Below are positions 1 through 7,302 of a stretch of 18,321 nt of DNA, in pieces. The notes beneath the pieces were generated by a model, which was not told the DNA's origin, made no database searches, and saw only the letters and a program-made list of their open reading frames with translations. The stretch spans positions 1-18,321 of the forward strand of contig DASWVC010000125.1 in the NCBI GenBank assembly GCA_036401335.1. Reading direction: 5' to 3'. Both the position numbers and the translations under genes were made by a program. Numbering within the stretch: position 1 is the first letter of the stretch; every line of letters begins with the position of its first letter. Source of the DNA: DASWVC01 sp036401335 (GTDB lineage Bacteria > Verrucomicrobiota > Verrucomicrobiia > Chthoniobacterales > JAFAMB01).

Positions 1-87
1 CGGTCGTGCTTGGCCACGCCAGCCCGGCCTGGGTCTTGCAGCCCACGCCCCAGCTCCATTAGCGACGGGCCGCCGGTTGAACGGGGA

Positions 88-115
88 GGGCGCTTGAGGG
101 CAAGCACCCCTGCCG
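88..115. repeat. Short palindromic GC-rich repeat, copy 1 (imperfect)
   Basis: This is a 28-base unit beginning with arm GGGCGCTTG, spacer AGGG and arm CAAGCACCC. The two arms pair except at one position. A second copy begins 57 bases further on and matches in 25 of 28 positions. It lies downstream of the receiver-domain gene and outside any credible reading frame, so it looks like a dispersed intergenic repeat or an RNA hairpin. Confidence 0.6.
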
Positions 116-144
116 GGCGGGCGTGGAAAAGGGGCGCTGAAGGC

Positions 145-172
145 GGGCGCTTGAGGGCAAGCGCCCTTACCG
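145..172. repeat. Short palindromic GC-rich repeat, copy 2 (perfect stem)
   Basis: This is the second copy of the unit at 88-115. Here the arms GGGCGCTTG and CAAGCGCCC are perfectly complementary around the 4-base spacer AGGG. The element could fold as a 9-bp hairpin on either strand. It sits about 55 bases past the stop of the minus-strand receiver-domain gene, so it could end or stabilise that transcript. It lacks the T-run of a classic intrinsic terminator. Confidence 0.6.
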
Positions 173-224
173 AGGGAACCCGTACCCCGTCTCAACAGGC
201 TCCGCGGTCCCTCGCCGTCCACAG

Positions 225-629
225 TTAAATGCGCTGCTGGCCTTTCGCTACCCTCTCGGCGGCCTCAATCAGGGTGTTCAGGGTGAATGGCTTGGAAAGG
301 ATTGCGCAGATGTTCAAATCTCGCATCCGCTCAGGTTCAAGCCGCACACTGTACCCGGTTGACACCAGGATCCGTGTGTCCGGATACTGTTCCTTGATTT
401 TGCGGGCCAGTTCAAAACCGCTCATCCGCGGCAGGCCCAGGTCGAGCACCAGCAGGTCAGTGCCGCCATTTTGCCGGAGGTGGTCGAGTGCCTCAAACCC
501 GTCGAGGGCCGTCGACACGCGCCAACCGTGTTCCTGCAAGGCATGCATCAAATACGCTGCCAGTTCCGGCTCATCGTCAACGACCAGGACCGACCGGGGA
601 GCAACCGTTGGCATGGAGGTGTGGTTCAT
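225..629 (-). CDS. Stand-alone response regulator receiver (CheY-like) protein
   Basis: This is a 134-residue protein made of one phosphoacceptor receiver domain with no output domain. With the start at ATG 629, the acidic pair is D18-D19, the phosphorylated aspartate is D63 (context LDLGLP), the switch residue is T91 and the conserved lysine is K113 (context SKPF). All residues needed for phosphorylation are therefore present. An in-frame TTG at 647 would add six residues, but ATG 629 lies just past the end of the uracil-DNA glycosylase gene and is the better start. No histidine kinase is adjacent. Partner and output are unknown; such orphan receivers act through protein interaction or phosphorelay. 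Confidence 0.88.
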   Translation of the reverse strand: MNHTSMPTVAPRSVLVVDDEPELAAYLMHALQEHGWRVSTALDGFEALDHLRQNGGTDLLVLDLGLPRMSGFELARKIKEQYPDTRILVSTGYSVRLEPERMRDLNICAILSKPFTLNTLIEAAERVAKGQQRI

Positions 630-647
630 TGCCAGTGATCTGCACAA

Positions 648-1562
648 CTACGGTTTCGTTAGAAAGTAGCCCCTCTGTTTTTCGCTAACCGGCTTGTCCA
701 GGCGCTCCAACACCAGGAGCATGTCTTCCCAAACTTTTCGTTTTTCCGACAGGGCTTGGTTTCGAAGCAAGTAGGATGGATGGAAAGTAGCCATCACCGG
801 AATCCGGCCAAATTCGTGCCAGCGTCCGCGCAGATCGCGCATCGGACTGACGGTTCCGAACAAACCGCGCATGGCCACGCTGCCCAGAGCCACCATGACC
901 TCAGGCTTAATGAGTTCAATCTGCTCCCGGAGGTAAGGCAGGCACGCTTCCATTTCGGCAACCGTCGGCGGGCGATTGCCTGGCTGGCCGGGCGGCAAGT
1001 CGGGACGACATTTTAGCACGTTGGCGATGTAAACTTCCTCACGGGAAAACCCCATTGTTTCAATGATCCGGGTCAGGAGCTCGCCCGCACGACCCACGAA
1101 GGGTTCACCGCGAATGTCTTCCTCTGCGCCCGGTGCCTCCCCCACAAACATCACCTCCGCGTCCGGGCTTCCGGTGCCGAATACCACCTGATGCCGGAAT
1201 GCCGCCAGGTGTGGGCACTTCCGGCACTCCACCGCGCGTGCCCGCAGGCTCTCCAGGGTGGCCGGCTCCGACGGTTTCGCGGAGACGGTTTCGGCTGGAA
1301 CAGCCCACGGATCGGGAGCTTCGACCAAGGCGCCTGCCGGTTGGCTGGCCGCGCTGAGGGCAGCCGTATCCGCCGGTGCAGGCACAGCCCCGGCCCTTGC
1401 CGGAGCCGGTTCTTCGACCATGGGGACGGCGGTGCCGACGGCGGTTGCCGTCAATGACACGATGCGCTCCAGGGTGTCCCGCGGAAATCGCCGGTCACCC
1501 GGGGAGCGATGGTCCCGCAGGTGTTGGATCAGGTATTCCAGGCCAGTGGCGAACAAGCTCAT
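648..1562 (-). CDS. Uracil-DNA glycosylase, family 4 (4Fe-4S)
   Basis: This 304-residue protein removes uracil from DNA, starting base excision repair in the cytoplasm. Residues 1-40 are the helical N-terminal segment common in this family. Residues 45-100 are a Pro/Ala-rich low-complexity linker. The catalytic domain follows, with motif GEAPG at 141-145 and HPSYLL at 261-266. Cysteines C113, C116, C185 and C207 are spaced to bind the 4Fe-4S cluster of family 4 enzymes. The ATG at 1562 has a good Shine-Dalgarno AGGAG at 1572-1576, nine bases upstream. Its first 68 bases overlap the end of the pseudouridine synthase gene. The overlap looks real because the N-terminal helix is family-like. The long linker is unusual compared with short thermophile homologues. 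Confidence 0.92.
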   Translation of the reverse strand: MSLFATGLEYLIQHLRDHRSPGDRRFPRDTLERIVSLTATAVGTAVPMVEEPAPARAGAVPAPADTAALSAASQPAGALVEAPDPWAVPAETVSAKPSEPATLESLRARAVECRKCPHLAAFRHQVVFGTGSPDAEVMFVGEAPGAEEDIRGEPFVGRAGELLTRIIETMGFSREEVYIANVLKCRPDLPPGQPGNRPPTVAEMEACLPYLREQIELIKPEVMVALGSVAMRGLFGTVSPMRDLRGRWHEFGRIPVMATFHPSYLLRNQALSEKRKVWEDMLLVLERLDKPVSEKQRGYFLTKP

Positions 1563-2472
1563 CAGCGTCTGCTCCTAAGTTAACAAAATCGTTCGGAACG
1601 GCTGCCATGAAACTCATCCAGCAGCCTGAAATGGGGTGGCTAAAGCCGAGTTGCCACGCGTGCAACATGGGTCGGGAGGCGTGCAAATCCTTGCCGCCGT
1701 AGAGGACGTCTCCGAGCAGCGGGTGGTGCAGGTGTTGAAGGTGCACCCGGATCTGGTGGGTGCGTCCCGTCCAGAGACGGCAGTGCACCAGGGCGCCAAT
1801 CTCCAGTTGCCGGACAAAGGTGAACGTCGTGCGCGCGGCACGTCCCCGCTCCGTGACCGCCATGCGCTGGCGGTGAACGGGATGCCGACCGACGGGCGCC
1901 CGGCATTCCTGAGACGCAATGGTTCCATGGCAGATGGCCAGGTACCACTTGACGGTTGTCCGGGTCGCAAACTGCTGGCTGAGCCGCACGTGAACGGGAT
2001 CGGATTTAGCAACGACCAGGCAGCCGCTGGTTCCCTTGTCCAAACGATGGACGATGCCCGGCCGGATTTCTCCCCCGATTGCGCTAAGCGAGCCTTTCCG
2101 CCCGAGCAGCGCGTTCACGAGGGTGCCTGAATGAAGCCCGGCACCGGGGTGAACCGCCATGCCCGCAGGTTTATCGATGACCGCAATGTGTTCATCCTCA
2201 AACAGCAGGCGCAACGGAACCTCCTCGGCCTGCAACGTGACCGGGCGAGGTGCAGGTTCCGACACGGACACACGATCGCCAGCACGCACCAGTGCCCGCG
2301 GCCGGGTCGGCAAGCCGTTCAGACGGACGCATCCTTCTTCGATCAGCACGCGAACCCGCGAACGCGAGAACCGGGGCGTAAGCCGCGCCACGTAAACGTC
2401 CAGCCGTTCTTTCGGCGCACCCTCTGGCACGACGAGCGTTTCTGCTGCCACCGTGTCCTCCAAACGGGTCAT
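1495..2472 (-). CDS. RluA/RluD-family pseudouridine synthase
   Basis: This 325-residue enzyme converts uridine to pseudouridine in RNA, probably 23S rRNA if it is an RluD orthologue. Residues about 20-80 form an S4 RNA-binding domain (LDVYVARL... VRLNG). The catalytic domain follows, with the invariant HRLDKGTSG motif; its catalytic aspartate is D145. Further family motifs are IDKPAGMAVHPG and TGRTHQIRVH. The ATG at 2472 overlaps the trpC stop codon in an ATGA arrangement, suggesting translational coupling. The C-terminus overlaps the uracil-DNA glycosylase gene by 68 bases, so the last 20 or so residues are probably an unconserved tail. RluD is the best guess, but other RluA subfamilies are possible. 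Confidence 0.92.
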   Translation of the reverse strand: MTRLEDTVAAETLVVPEGAPKERLDVYVARLTPRFSRSRVRVLIEEGCVRLNGLPTRPRALVRAGDRVSVSEPAPRPVTLQAEEVPLRLLFEDEHIAVIDKPAGMAVHPGAGLHSGTLVNALLGRKGSLSAIGGEIRPGIVHRLDKGTSGCLVVAKSDPVHVRLSQQFATRTTVKWYLAICHGTIASQECRAPVGRHPVHRQRMAVTERGRAARTTFTFVRQLEIGALVHCRLWTGRTHQIRVHLQHLHHPLLGDVLYGGKDLHASRPMLHAWQLGFSHPISGCWMSFMAAVPNDFVNLGADADELVRHWPGIPDPTPAGPSLPG

Positions 2473-3257
2473 CTGGCGGCAAGGGCTGCGGACCGGAGCC
2501 GTTCCAGCAATTCCTGGGGAGAGGGGGACCGCATCAAGGCTTCTCCCACGAGCACCCCGTCAACCCCGGATTCGGCAATTTGCCGAACGTCGCCTTCATC
2601 CTTGATCCCGCTTTCGCTTACGACGGTGCAATGTTCCGGGATCAGCGGGCAAAGTTGTTCCGTGACCTTCAGGTCCGTTTCAAAAGTAGCCAGGTTGCGG
2701 TTATTGATGCCGACAAAGGTAGCCCCTGCCGCCAAAGCTTGTTCCAGTTCGGCCTGGTTGTGCACCTCTACCAGGCAATCAATGCCGATCTCCCGGGTTA
2801 CGCCCAGGAGGTGCCCAAGGGTGTCCTCGGGAAGGGCGGCCACGATCAGCAGAACGGCATCTGCCCCCGCCAGGGCGGCCTGGTAGACCTGCACTTCGTG
2901 CAGGGTAAAATCCTTGCGCAGCAGCGGCCGCTTTGCGTGTCGACGCACCAAAGCCAGGTAATCAAGGTGCCCATGAAAATAGCGTTCGTCCGTCAGCACC
3001 GAAATGCAATCTGCCCCCGCTGCTTCATAGTGCCCGGCAATGGATGCCGGATCAAAATCTTCGACGATGATCCCAACCGACGGCGAAGCCCGTTTTATCT
3101 CAGCGATGAACCCGAAACGGTTGCGCCCGAATTGCTGGAGAAATCCGCGGTAATGGGGTCGATGGCTAAGCACGCGGTCCCGCCACTCATCGGTGTGGGC
3201 CAGCCAAGGTTCGATCTCCGTTTTCTTGTAAGCGATGATTTCGGCAAGCCGGCTCAT
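2469..3257 (-). CDS. trpC: Indole-3-glycerol phosphate synthase
   Basis: This 262-residue TIM-barrel enzyme catalyses ring closure of the anthranilate-derived ribulose phosphate to indole-3-glycerol phosphate in tryptophan synthesis. Recognisable family motifs are AEIKRASPS (E53, K55, S58), LRKDF with the catalytic lysine, LVEVHN with the catalytic glutamate, GINNRNL, and SESGI near the C-terminal phosphate site. The start at ATG 3257 gives the usual N-terminus (LAEIIAYKKTEI). The frame stays open to 3437, but the extra 60 residues do not look like trpC and overlap tetR. No Shine-Dalgarno is evident; a 15-base palindrome lies at that place. No other trp gene is adjacent, so the gene is separated from a classical trp operon. 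Confidence 0.95.
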   Translation of the reverse strand: MSRLAEIIAYKKTEIEPWLAHTDEWRDRVLSHRPHYRGFLQQFGRNRFGFIAEIKRASPSVGIIVEDFDPASIAGHYEAAGADCISVLTDERYFHGHLDYLALVRRHAKRPLLRKDFTLHEVQVYQAALAGADAVLLIVAALPEDTLGHLLGVTREIGIDCLVEVHNQAELEQALAAGATFVGINNRNLATFETDLKVTEQLCPLIPEHCTVVSESGIKDEGDVRQIAESGVDGVLVGEALMRSPSPQELLERLRSAALAAR

Positions 3258-3263
3258 GGAAAC

Positions 3264-3278
3264 AGTCTGGACCAGACT
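3264..3278. promoter_or_regulatory. 15-base palindrome in the trpC leader
   Basis: AGTCTGG and CCAGACT are perfect inverted copies around a single central base. The element ends 7 bases before the trpC start codon, in the 85-base gap after tetR. In the transcript it could fold as a 6-bp hairpin with a 3-base loop, flanked by an A-run before and GTTT after. It may be an operator, a weak attenuator or a translation-blocking hairpin; the sequence alone cannot decide. Confidence 0.4.
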
Positions 3279-3342
3279 TTTCTGTGCGTCGAGGCGCGCG
3301 TGCGCTCCCGATAGCCGATTTCGTCCGCAATCAGAAATCGTC

Positions 3343-4065
3343 TCAGCCCAGTCCGCCGCACTGCCTGCCGTCGGCTGCCCGAAGGACGCCTTCGACCAGC
3401 AATTGGACATGCCCCTTGACCAACACGGAACGTTCAACCCAGGGGAAATCCGGGCGCAACAACACCAAGGAGACTAACCCGTGCATCCCGGCCCAAAGTT
3501 GCTGCGTCAATGCATTTCCGTCGGCCCCGTGCAACTGCCGGGCTTCAACCACGTCCTGAACCAATGCCTGAAAGCTCTGGAACGCACAATCCCCGGGGTG
3601 TTCGGCATTGTCTTTGACCTCCGGAGGCAAGGGCATGTTGAACGTCAGGTGGTATTCGTGGGGGTGTTCCAGCCCGAACTGAATGTAGTGGGTCACGGCG
3701 TCGTGCAAGACCCGGAGGGGGTCTGAGGGGATCGCGCCGCGCAAGTCCGCGCAGTGCTGCCTTAATTCACGAAAGGTTGACGCACAGATTTCGGCCAGTA
3801 CGGCATTTTTATCCGGGAAATAGACATAGAGGGCCGTTGAAGAAATCCCCAGGCTCGCCGCAATCCGCCGGATCGTGGTTTTTTCATAACCTTCCTCAGC
3901 AAATAAGCGTTTCGCTGCTTCCAGGATTTCCTGGCGCCGCTGGCAGCCTTCACCTTTTCGTTTGCGCGTGCAGGTTCCGGCCGTGAGATCAGGTTCAAGG
4001 GCAGGCGTCGCCTCATCCAGCTTGGACGCCTTCGGTTCTGCCATCGTTCCGGCGTGGTTAATCAT
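3343..4065 (-). CDS. TetR/AcrR-family transcriptional regulator
   Basis: This is a 240-residue DNA-binding repressor. An N-terminal extension of about 50 residues, rich in Lys/Arg near its end, precedes a typical TetR helix-turn-helix (ILEAAKRLFAEEGYEKTT, then IAASLGISSTALYVYF). The C-terminal half is helical and contains LWAGMHGLVSL, recalling the WHG-type ligand domain of some TetR proteins. The start is uncertain: ATG 4065 overlaps the end of a small upstream frame in an ATGA arrangement, while ATG 4044 is 21 bases downstream. The ligand is unknown. The large palindrome at 4318-4344 is a natural autoregulatory operator candidate. The gene runs in the same direction as trpC but may not share function with it. 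Confidence 0.9.
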   Translation of the reverse strand: MINHAGTMAEPKASKLDEATPALEPDLTAGTCTRKRKGEGCQRRQEILEAAKRLFAEEGYEKTTIRRIAASLGISSTALYVYFPDKNAVLAEICASTFRELRQHCADLRGAIPSDPLRVLHDAVTHYIQFGLEHPHEYHLTFNMPLPPEVKDNAEHPGDCAFQSFQALVQDVVEARQLHGADGNALTQQLWAGMHGLVSLVLLRPDFPWVERSVLVKGHVQLLVEGVLRAADGRQCGGLG

Positions 4066-4316
4066 GAGGGCTGACCCGTGTACTCCTGAGGGCGGTCCGG
4101 CTGCGGAGAAGGAAAGAACACGGCCACAAGGCTGGCGGGAGCAAAGGCGTTCCTGACCCGGTGCCACCAACCGCTCCAGCGACGACGGGCCATTCGCCGT
4201 TGCGCCCGGGCCAACCGGCGCTGGCGGGCCAGTTCGGCGAGGACGACCGAAGTTCGCGGGGAACGAACCGGCAGAACAGGGGTATCAAACGAAGCGGAAG
4301 AACCGGCGTGATCCAT
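4062..4316 (-). CDS. Possible small Arg-rich protein upstream of tetR
   Basis: This is an 84-codon open frame. Its stop codon overlaps the probable tetR ATG at 4065 by four bases (ATGA), which is the main reason to consider it real. The middle is strongly basic with a Trp pair (RARRRW-like segment and WSGWW), followed by a short hydrophobic stretch ASLVAVFF. I recognise no family. Against it, a -10-like GATAAT lies directly before its ATG. If that promoter is used, the transcript would start inside the frame and only a shorter product from ATG 4193 would be possible. It may simply be the tetR leader. Confidence 0.3.
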   Translation of the reverse strand: MDHAGSSASFDTPVLPVRSPRTSVVLAELARQRRLARAQRRMARRRWSGWWHRVRNAFAPASLVAVFFPSPQPDRPQEYTGQPS

Positions 4317-4317
4317 A

Positions 4318-4344
4318 TTATCGTTGTTAACTTAACGACGATAA
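4318..4344. promoter_or_regulatory. 27-base palindrome, probable TetR-type operator
   Basis: Left arm TTATCGTTGTTAA and right arm TTAACGACGATAA flank one central C. The arms are complementary at 12 of 13 positions; only bases 4325 and 4337 mismatch. Size, symmetry and position in front of the tetR gene fit a TetR-family operator. On the minus strand it contains TTATCG and GATAAT spaced 16 bases apart (down to 4317), so a repressor bound here would block a promoter for tetR. It could also affect the divergent secreted-protein gene that starts about 200 bases to the right. Confidence 0.6.
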
Positions 4345-4541
4345 CCCATGGCGGGGTGCTGTCAAGCCCTGCTCTCCAACCCCGCCGCAAGCCTGGACCG
4401 GCCGCCCGTTGCCACACCCCTCTGCACCCCCGGTTCCCGTCATCCCTTAGGCGGGCTGATGTTCTAAAATGCACGTTTTTCCTGCGTCGGTTTGCAGGTT
4501 TACGCTTCCGTTTCCGTTGAATCCGCAGCACTTTTCTCCGC

Positions 4542-5117
4542 ATGCACCTGCCTCAAAACTGGCTTTTAGCCACCGCCCTTGTGCTCGGTTTGGCCGGCCT
4601 TGAGGTTGCCGCACAAGGGCAGGGAACGCCCCCCAGGGTGGTAGGCAAGCTGGTGTTGCCGGCCGGATTGTCGGCCCTTGCAGGCAGTTACGTCATTCTG
4701 CCGGAGGCGAGTGACAGCGCGATCCCGCCGATCCACGCCGCAGCCCGGTCTTTCAATGTCTTTCAGCGGGGATTGGCCATCAACCGCCTTAACCTGGTGA
4801 ATCCCCCGTTGACTTCGGTGATAATCCAGGTGCCAAACGCGCACACCGCAGTCCTCCTAACCGATGGCTGGCCTGCCTTCACCCACCGTTTGGACGGCAC
4901 GGCAACCCGCTGGCAACGGAATGCCGCAGAATGGTACGACGTGAGTGCCCGTTATGCAGCCGGCGGCCTGGAGCAACGGTTCAGCGGTGCCCACGGGCAG
5001 CGCATCAACCGGTACACGGTCAGCCGGGACCACCGGTTCCTCTGGATGGAGGTTCTGGTCGTAAGTCCTGAATTGGCGTTGCCCGTGAGGTACACGTTAA
5101 CTTTTGCCAGACTCTAA
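4542..5117 (+). CDS. Secreted protein of unknown function
   Basis: This 191-residue protein has an N-terminal signal peptide: a hydrophobic segment at about residues 8-24 followed by small residues (EVAAQG), so it is probably exported to the periplasm or beyond. The mature part shows mostly beta-type sequence without cysteines. Near its end, the TVSRDHRFLWMEV and LPVRYTLTF segments recall small periplasmic proteins whose tails read like 'TLSPDGR... PVTYRRVY'. That resemblance is from memory and no function follows from it. It is transcribed away from tetR and faces the end of pqqE, 94 bases away. No Shine-Dalgarno is obvious before ATG 4542. It may be controlled by the tetR operator region. 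Confidence 0.72.
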   Translation: MHLPQNWLLATALVLGLAGLEVAAQGQGTPPRVVGKLVLPAGLSALAGSYVILPEASDSAIPPIHAAARSFNVFQRGLAINRLNLVNPPLTSVIIQVPNAHTAVLLTDGWPAFTHRLDGTATRWQRNAAEWYDVSARYAAGGLEQRFSGAHGQRINRYTVSRDHRFLWMEVLVVSPELALPVRYTLTFARL

Positions 5118-5211
5118 GAGAATTGTACCAATTGGATGGATGGCATCAGTTGCATCAACGAAGGAGGAAAGGCGCCCCTCGCCGGCATCGATAAAGTGAC
5201 CCGTAGACCCC

Positions 5212-6306
5212 TCACCGGTGAACCGGGTTCTCTCGATACCGCCAGTTTAGGCCAGGGGCGTGCACAGAGGTCGTGCGAACCTCCTCCAACTCGGCATCGA
5301 TCAGGGGGCGATGGGGAGAAAGCGTGCAAACCGGGTCCGTATTCGCTGCGTCGCCGGTAAACAGGGCAGCCTGACATCGGCACCCTCCAAAGTCGCGCTC
5401 ACGTTCCGGACAGGAACGGCAGGGTTCCGGCATCCATTCGGTTCCACGAAACCGATTGAAACTGTCTGAATTGGACCATATCCAGGCCAGCGACCGATTG
5501 CGCACATTGTCGAAGTGAAGGCCGGGGATGGCAGAGGCGGTCGGGCAAGGTAACACGTCGCCCACCGGATTCACGGCCAGGTAACGTCTCCCCCAGCCAT
5601 GCAGGCACGGCTTCGGCCGTTGTTCGTAATAATCCGGCAACACATAAAAGACCTCCATCCGGCCGCGAAGCCGTTCCCGGGCCGCGACACCGATCTCGTA
5701 GGCCCGTTGCACCTGTTCCCGGGTGGGCAAAAGGGAGCGACGGTTCAGAAACCCCCAGCCGTAGTACTGGACGTTAGCAAGCTCAAGACGCTCGGCGTGA
5801 AGCGACTCGGCGAACTCAATGATCGCGGACAGCCGGTCGATGTTCGCCCGGTGCAGCACTGTGTTTATGCTCAGGGGTAATCCGGCCGTCCGACAGGCGT
5901 TGGCCGCTTGGATCTTACGGCCGTGCGCCCGTGCGCCGGCGATCGCATCCGCCAGCCCAGCCTCCTCGGCCTGAAAGCTGAGCTGAACCGAATCCAGTCC
6001 GGCCTCGCGCAGCTCGCGTGCGCGCCGTTCGTCCAGGCCGACCCCGCTGGTGATCAGGTTTGTGTACAGTCCCGCCCCCCTCGCTTCGATGATGAGGTCC
6101 GTCAAATCGGAGCGCAGCAAAGGTTCTCCCCCGGAAAACCCAAGCTGCAGCACGCCCAACGCTGCGGCTTCCCGGATGACGCGACACCACTCCGAGGCAC
6201 ACAACTCGTTGCCAGCAGAAGACGAGACGGGGTTTGAGCAATACGGACAATGCAGCGGACAGCGGTAGGTAAGCTCGGTCAGCAATGCGTACGGTCGGAA
6301 AAGCAT
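5212..6306 (-). CDS. pqqE: PqqA peptide cyclase, radical SAM/SPASM enzyme
   Basis: This 364-residue enzyme forms the carbon-carbon bond between the glutamate and tyrosine of PqqA, the first committed step of PQQ synthesis, acting with PqqD. The radical SAM cluster motif CxxxCxxC is at C16, C20 and C23 (context TYRCPLHCPYC). The SAM-binding GGEP motif follows (FSGGEPLL). The C-terminal SPASM region carries the expected cysteines (CLHGWG, LPCPTA, EPCRSCPE, GGCRCQ and a final DPVC). ATG 6306 gives the family-typical N-terminus and lies two bases past the pqqD stop. An upstream in-frame extension to 6351 overlaps pqqD and is unlikely. It is the last gene of the operon. Confidence 0.96.
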   Translation of the reverse strand: MLFRPYALLTELTYRCPLHCPYCSNPVSSSAGNELCASEWCRVIREAAALGVLQLGFSGGEPLLRSDLTDLIIEARGAGLYTNLITSGVGLDERRARELREAGLDSVQLSFQAEEAGLADAIAGARAHGRKIQAANACRTAGLPLSINTVLHRANIDRLSAIIEFAESLHAERLELANVQYYGWGFLNRRSLLPTREQVQRAYEIGVAARERLRGRMEVFYVLPDYYEQRPKPCLHGWGRRYLAVNPVGDVLPCPTASAIPGLHFDNVRNRSLAWIWSNSDSFNRFRGTEWMPEPCRSCPERERDFGGCRCQAALFTGDAANTDPVCTLSPHRPLIDAELEEVRTTSVHAPGLNWRYRENPVHR

Positions 6307-6308
6307 GG

Positions 6309-6590
6309 TTAAAAAGTGACGAGCTGGCGTTGGTGAAGGTCGTGCAGGCACTCCAAAACGTCCGGCCGCAGTTCATCCACTTCTGCGCCGTATTCATCCG
6401 CGAGTTGCCCGAGGATGTCCACGATCGTGGCGAGGCCGTTGCAGCGGCGCACAATCGCATGGGCGGTCTCGTTCAAAATCAAAAGCCCTTCCGGATAAAG
6501 CAGCACCGGGTCGCCGGAGACCGGATCGCTTTGCAGACGCACCCGCTTGGCCAGGGCAGGTTGGGCGCTGAGGTCTAAATTAGGTGACAC
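6309..6590 (-). CDS. pqqD: PQQ peptide chaperone
   Basis: This is a 93-residue PqqD. The protein is a RiPP recognition element that binds the PqqA leader and delivers it to PqqE. The GTG start at 6590 overlaps the end of pqqC by 11 bases and gives a family-sized protein. A longer frame from 6665 would add 25 residues read out of frame from pqqC and is rejected. Motifs include VLLYPEGLLILNETAHAIV and a helical C-terminus ending VLECLHDLHQRQLV. It is a separate gene here, although in some bacteria it is fused to pqqC. Confidence 0.94.
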   Translation of the reverse strand: MSPNLDLSAQPALAKRVRLQSDPVSGDPVLLYPEGLLILNETAHAIVRRCNGLATIVDILGQLADEYGAEVDELRPDVLECLHDLHQRQLVTF

Positions 6591-7302
6591 GGCGGGAAAC
6601 TTCCGGCGCGTACCGCCAGAGGATGGCGTCGAGCATGGCCCAAAGGACGTCGCACTTGAAGGCAATCGCCCCGACCGCTGCTTCCTGCATCGTCCGCGTG
6701 CGGCAATGCTCCAGCGTGAGCCGGAGTCCCTCCTCGGAATCGCGTCGGGCCTGGGTTAGACGCCGCTCGAAATAATCAAGCCCTTCGGGCTTCACCCACG
6801 TGTAATACCGGCGGAACGCGTGTAGCCGCTCGGCCATCAGGTCGGGCGCGAACAACTCGGTCAGGGAAGAAGCCACCGTGATGGGCCAGGGTTGTGTTCT
6901 GGCGAAGGTCACGTACGCTTCAACGGCGAAACGAACCCCAGGCAAGACGTCCTGGCCGGCCAACAGCCTTTCCCGGGTTAAGCCACAAGCCTCCCCCAGG
7001 CGCAACCAAGCCTCAATCCCGCCTTCGTTCGGGCCGGATCCATCATGATCAACCACCCGCCGAATCCAGGACTGACGCACCTCCTTCAAAGGACAATTCG
7101 AAATTATGGCCGCGTCTTTCAACGGGATGGAGCGCTGGTACTGAAAACGATTGATAACCCAGCCACGGATGGCCTCCGGTGCAAGCTGGCCGTCGTTCAT
7201 GGCTTCGTGGAAAGGGTGTTTGCTGTGGTAGGAGAGGGGTCCAACGGCGCGTAGCCGTGCTTCGAACGCCTCTCGATCCCACGATTTTTCGTCATCGATC
7301 AT
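6580..7302 (-). CDS. pqqC: Pyrroloquinoline-quinone synthase
   Basis: This 240-residue helical oxidase catalyses the last step of PQQ synthesis: ring closure and oxidation of the late intermediate AHQQ, without cofactor. The sequence is family-like throughout. H26, R52, Y55, Q56, R82 and H86 align, with a shift of two, to the active-site residues I recall from the Klebsiella enzyme (H24, R50, Y53, Q54, R80, H84). Motif INRFQYQRSIPLKD is diagnostic. The ATG at 7302 overlaps the pqqB stop (ATGA), pointing to coupled translation. Confidence 0.97.
   Translation of the reverse strand: MIDDEKSWDREAFEARLRAVGPLSYHSKHPFHEAMNDGQLAPEAIRGWVINRFQYQRSIPLKDAAIISNCPLKEVRQSWIRRVVDHDGSGPNEGGIEAWLRLGEACGLTRERLLAGQDVLPGVRFAVEAYVTFARTQPWPITVASSLTELFAPDLMAERLHAFRRYYTWVKPEGLDYFERRLTQARRDSEEGLRLTLEHCRTRTMQEAAVGAIAFKCDVLWAMLDAILWRYAPEVSRRVT

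Larger units (their letters stand above)
1..224. other. Intergenic stretch with palindromic repeats, no credible gene
   Basis: No convincing gene is seen. The stretch is very GC-rich and holds the two palindromic repeat copies at 88-115 and 145-172. A 72-codon plus-strand open frame crosses both repeats and is explained by their composition; its translation is low-complexity and resembles no family I know. Confidence 0.5.

Noticed and set aside
10..228. 72-codon plus-strand frame at the left edge
   Set aside because: It is generated by the two palindromic repeats and GC-rich composition; no family resemblance and no ribosome site.
3258..3437. Longer trpC start at 3437
   Set aside because: The additional 60 residues overlap tetR and do not resemble the family N-terminus, which begins at ATG 3257.
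4058..4543. 161-codon minus-strand frame across the tetR promoter region
   Set aside because: It overlaps tetR and the operator palindrome, has low-complexity Arg-rich sequence and resembles no family.
6591..6665. Longer pqqD start at 6665
   Set aside because: The extra 25 residues are read out of frame from pqqC and are not PqqD-like; the GTG at 6590 gives the usual size.
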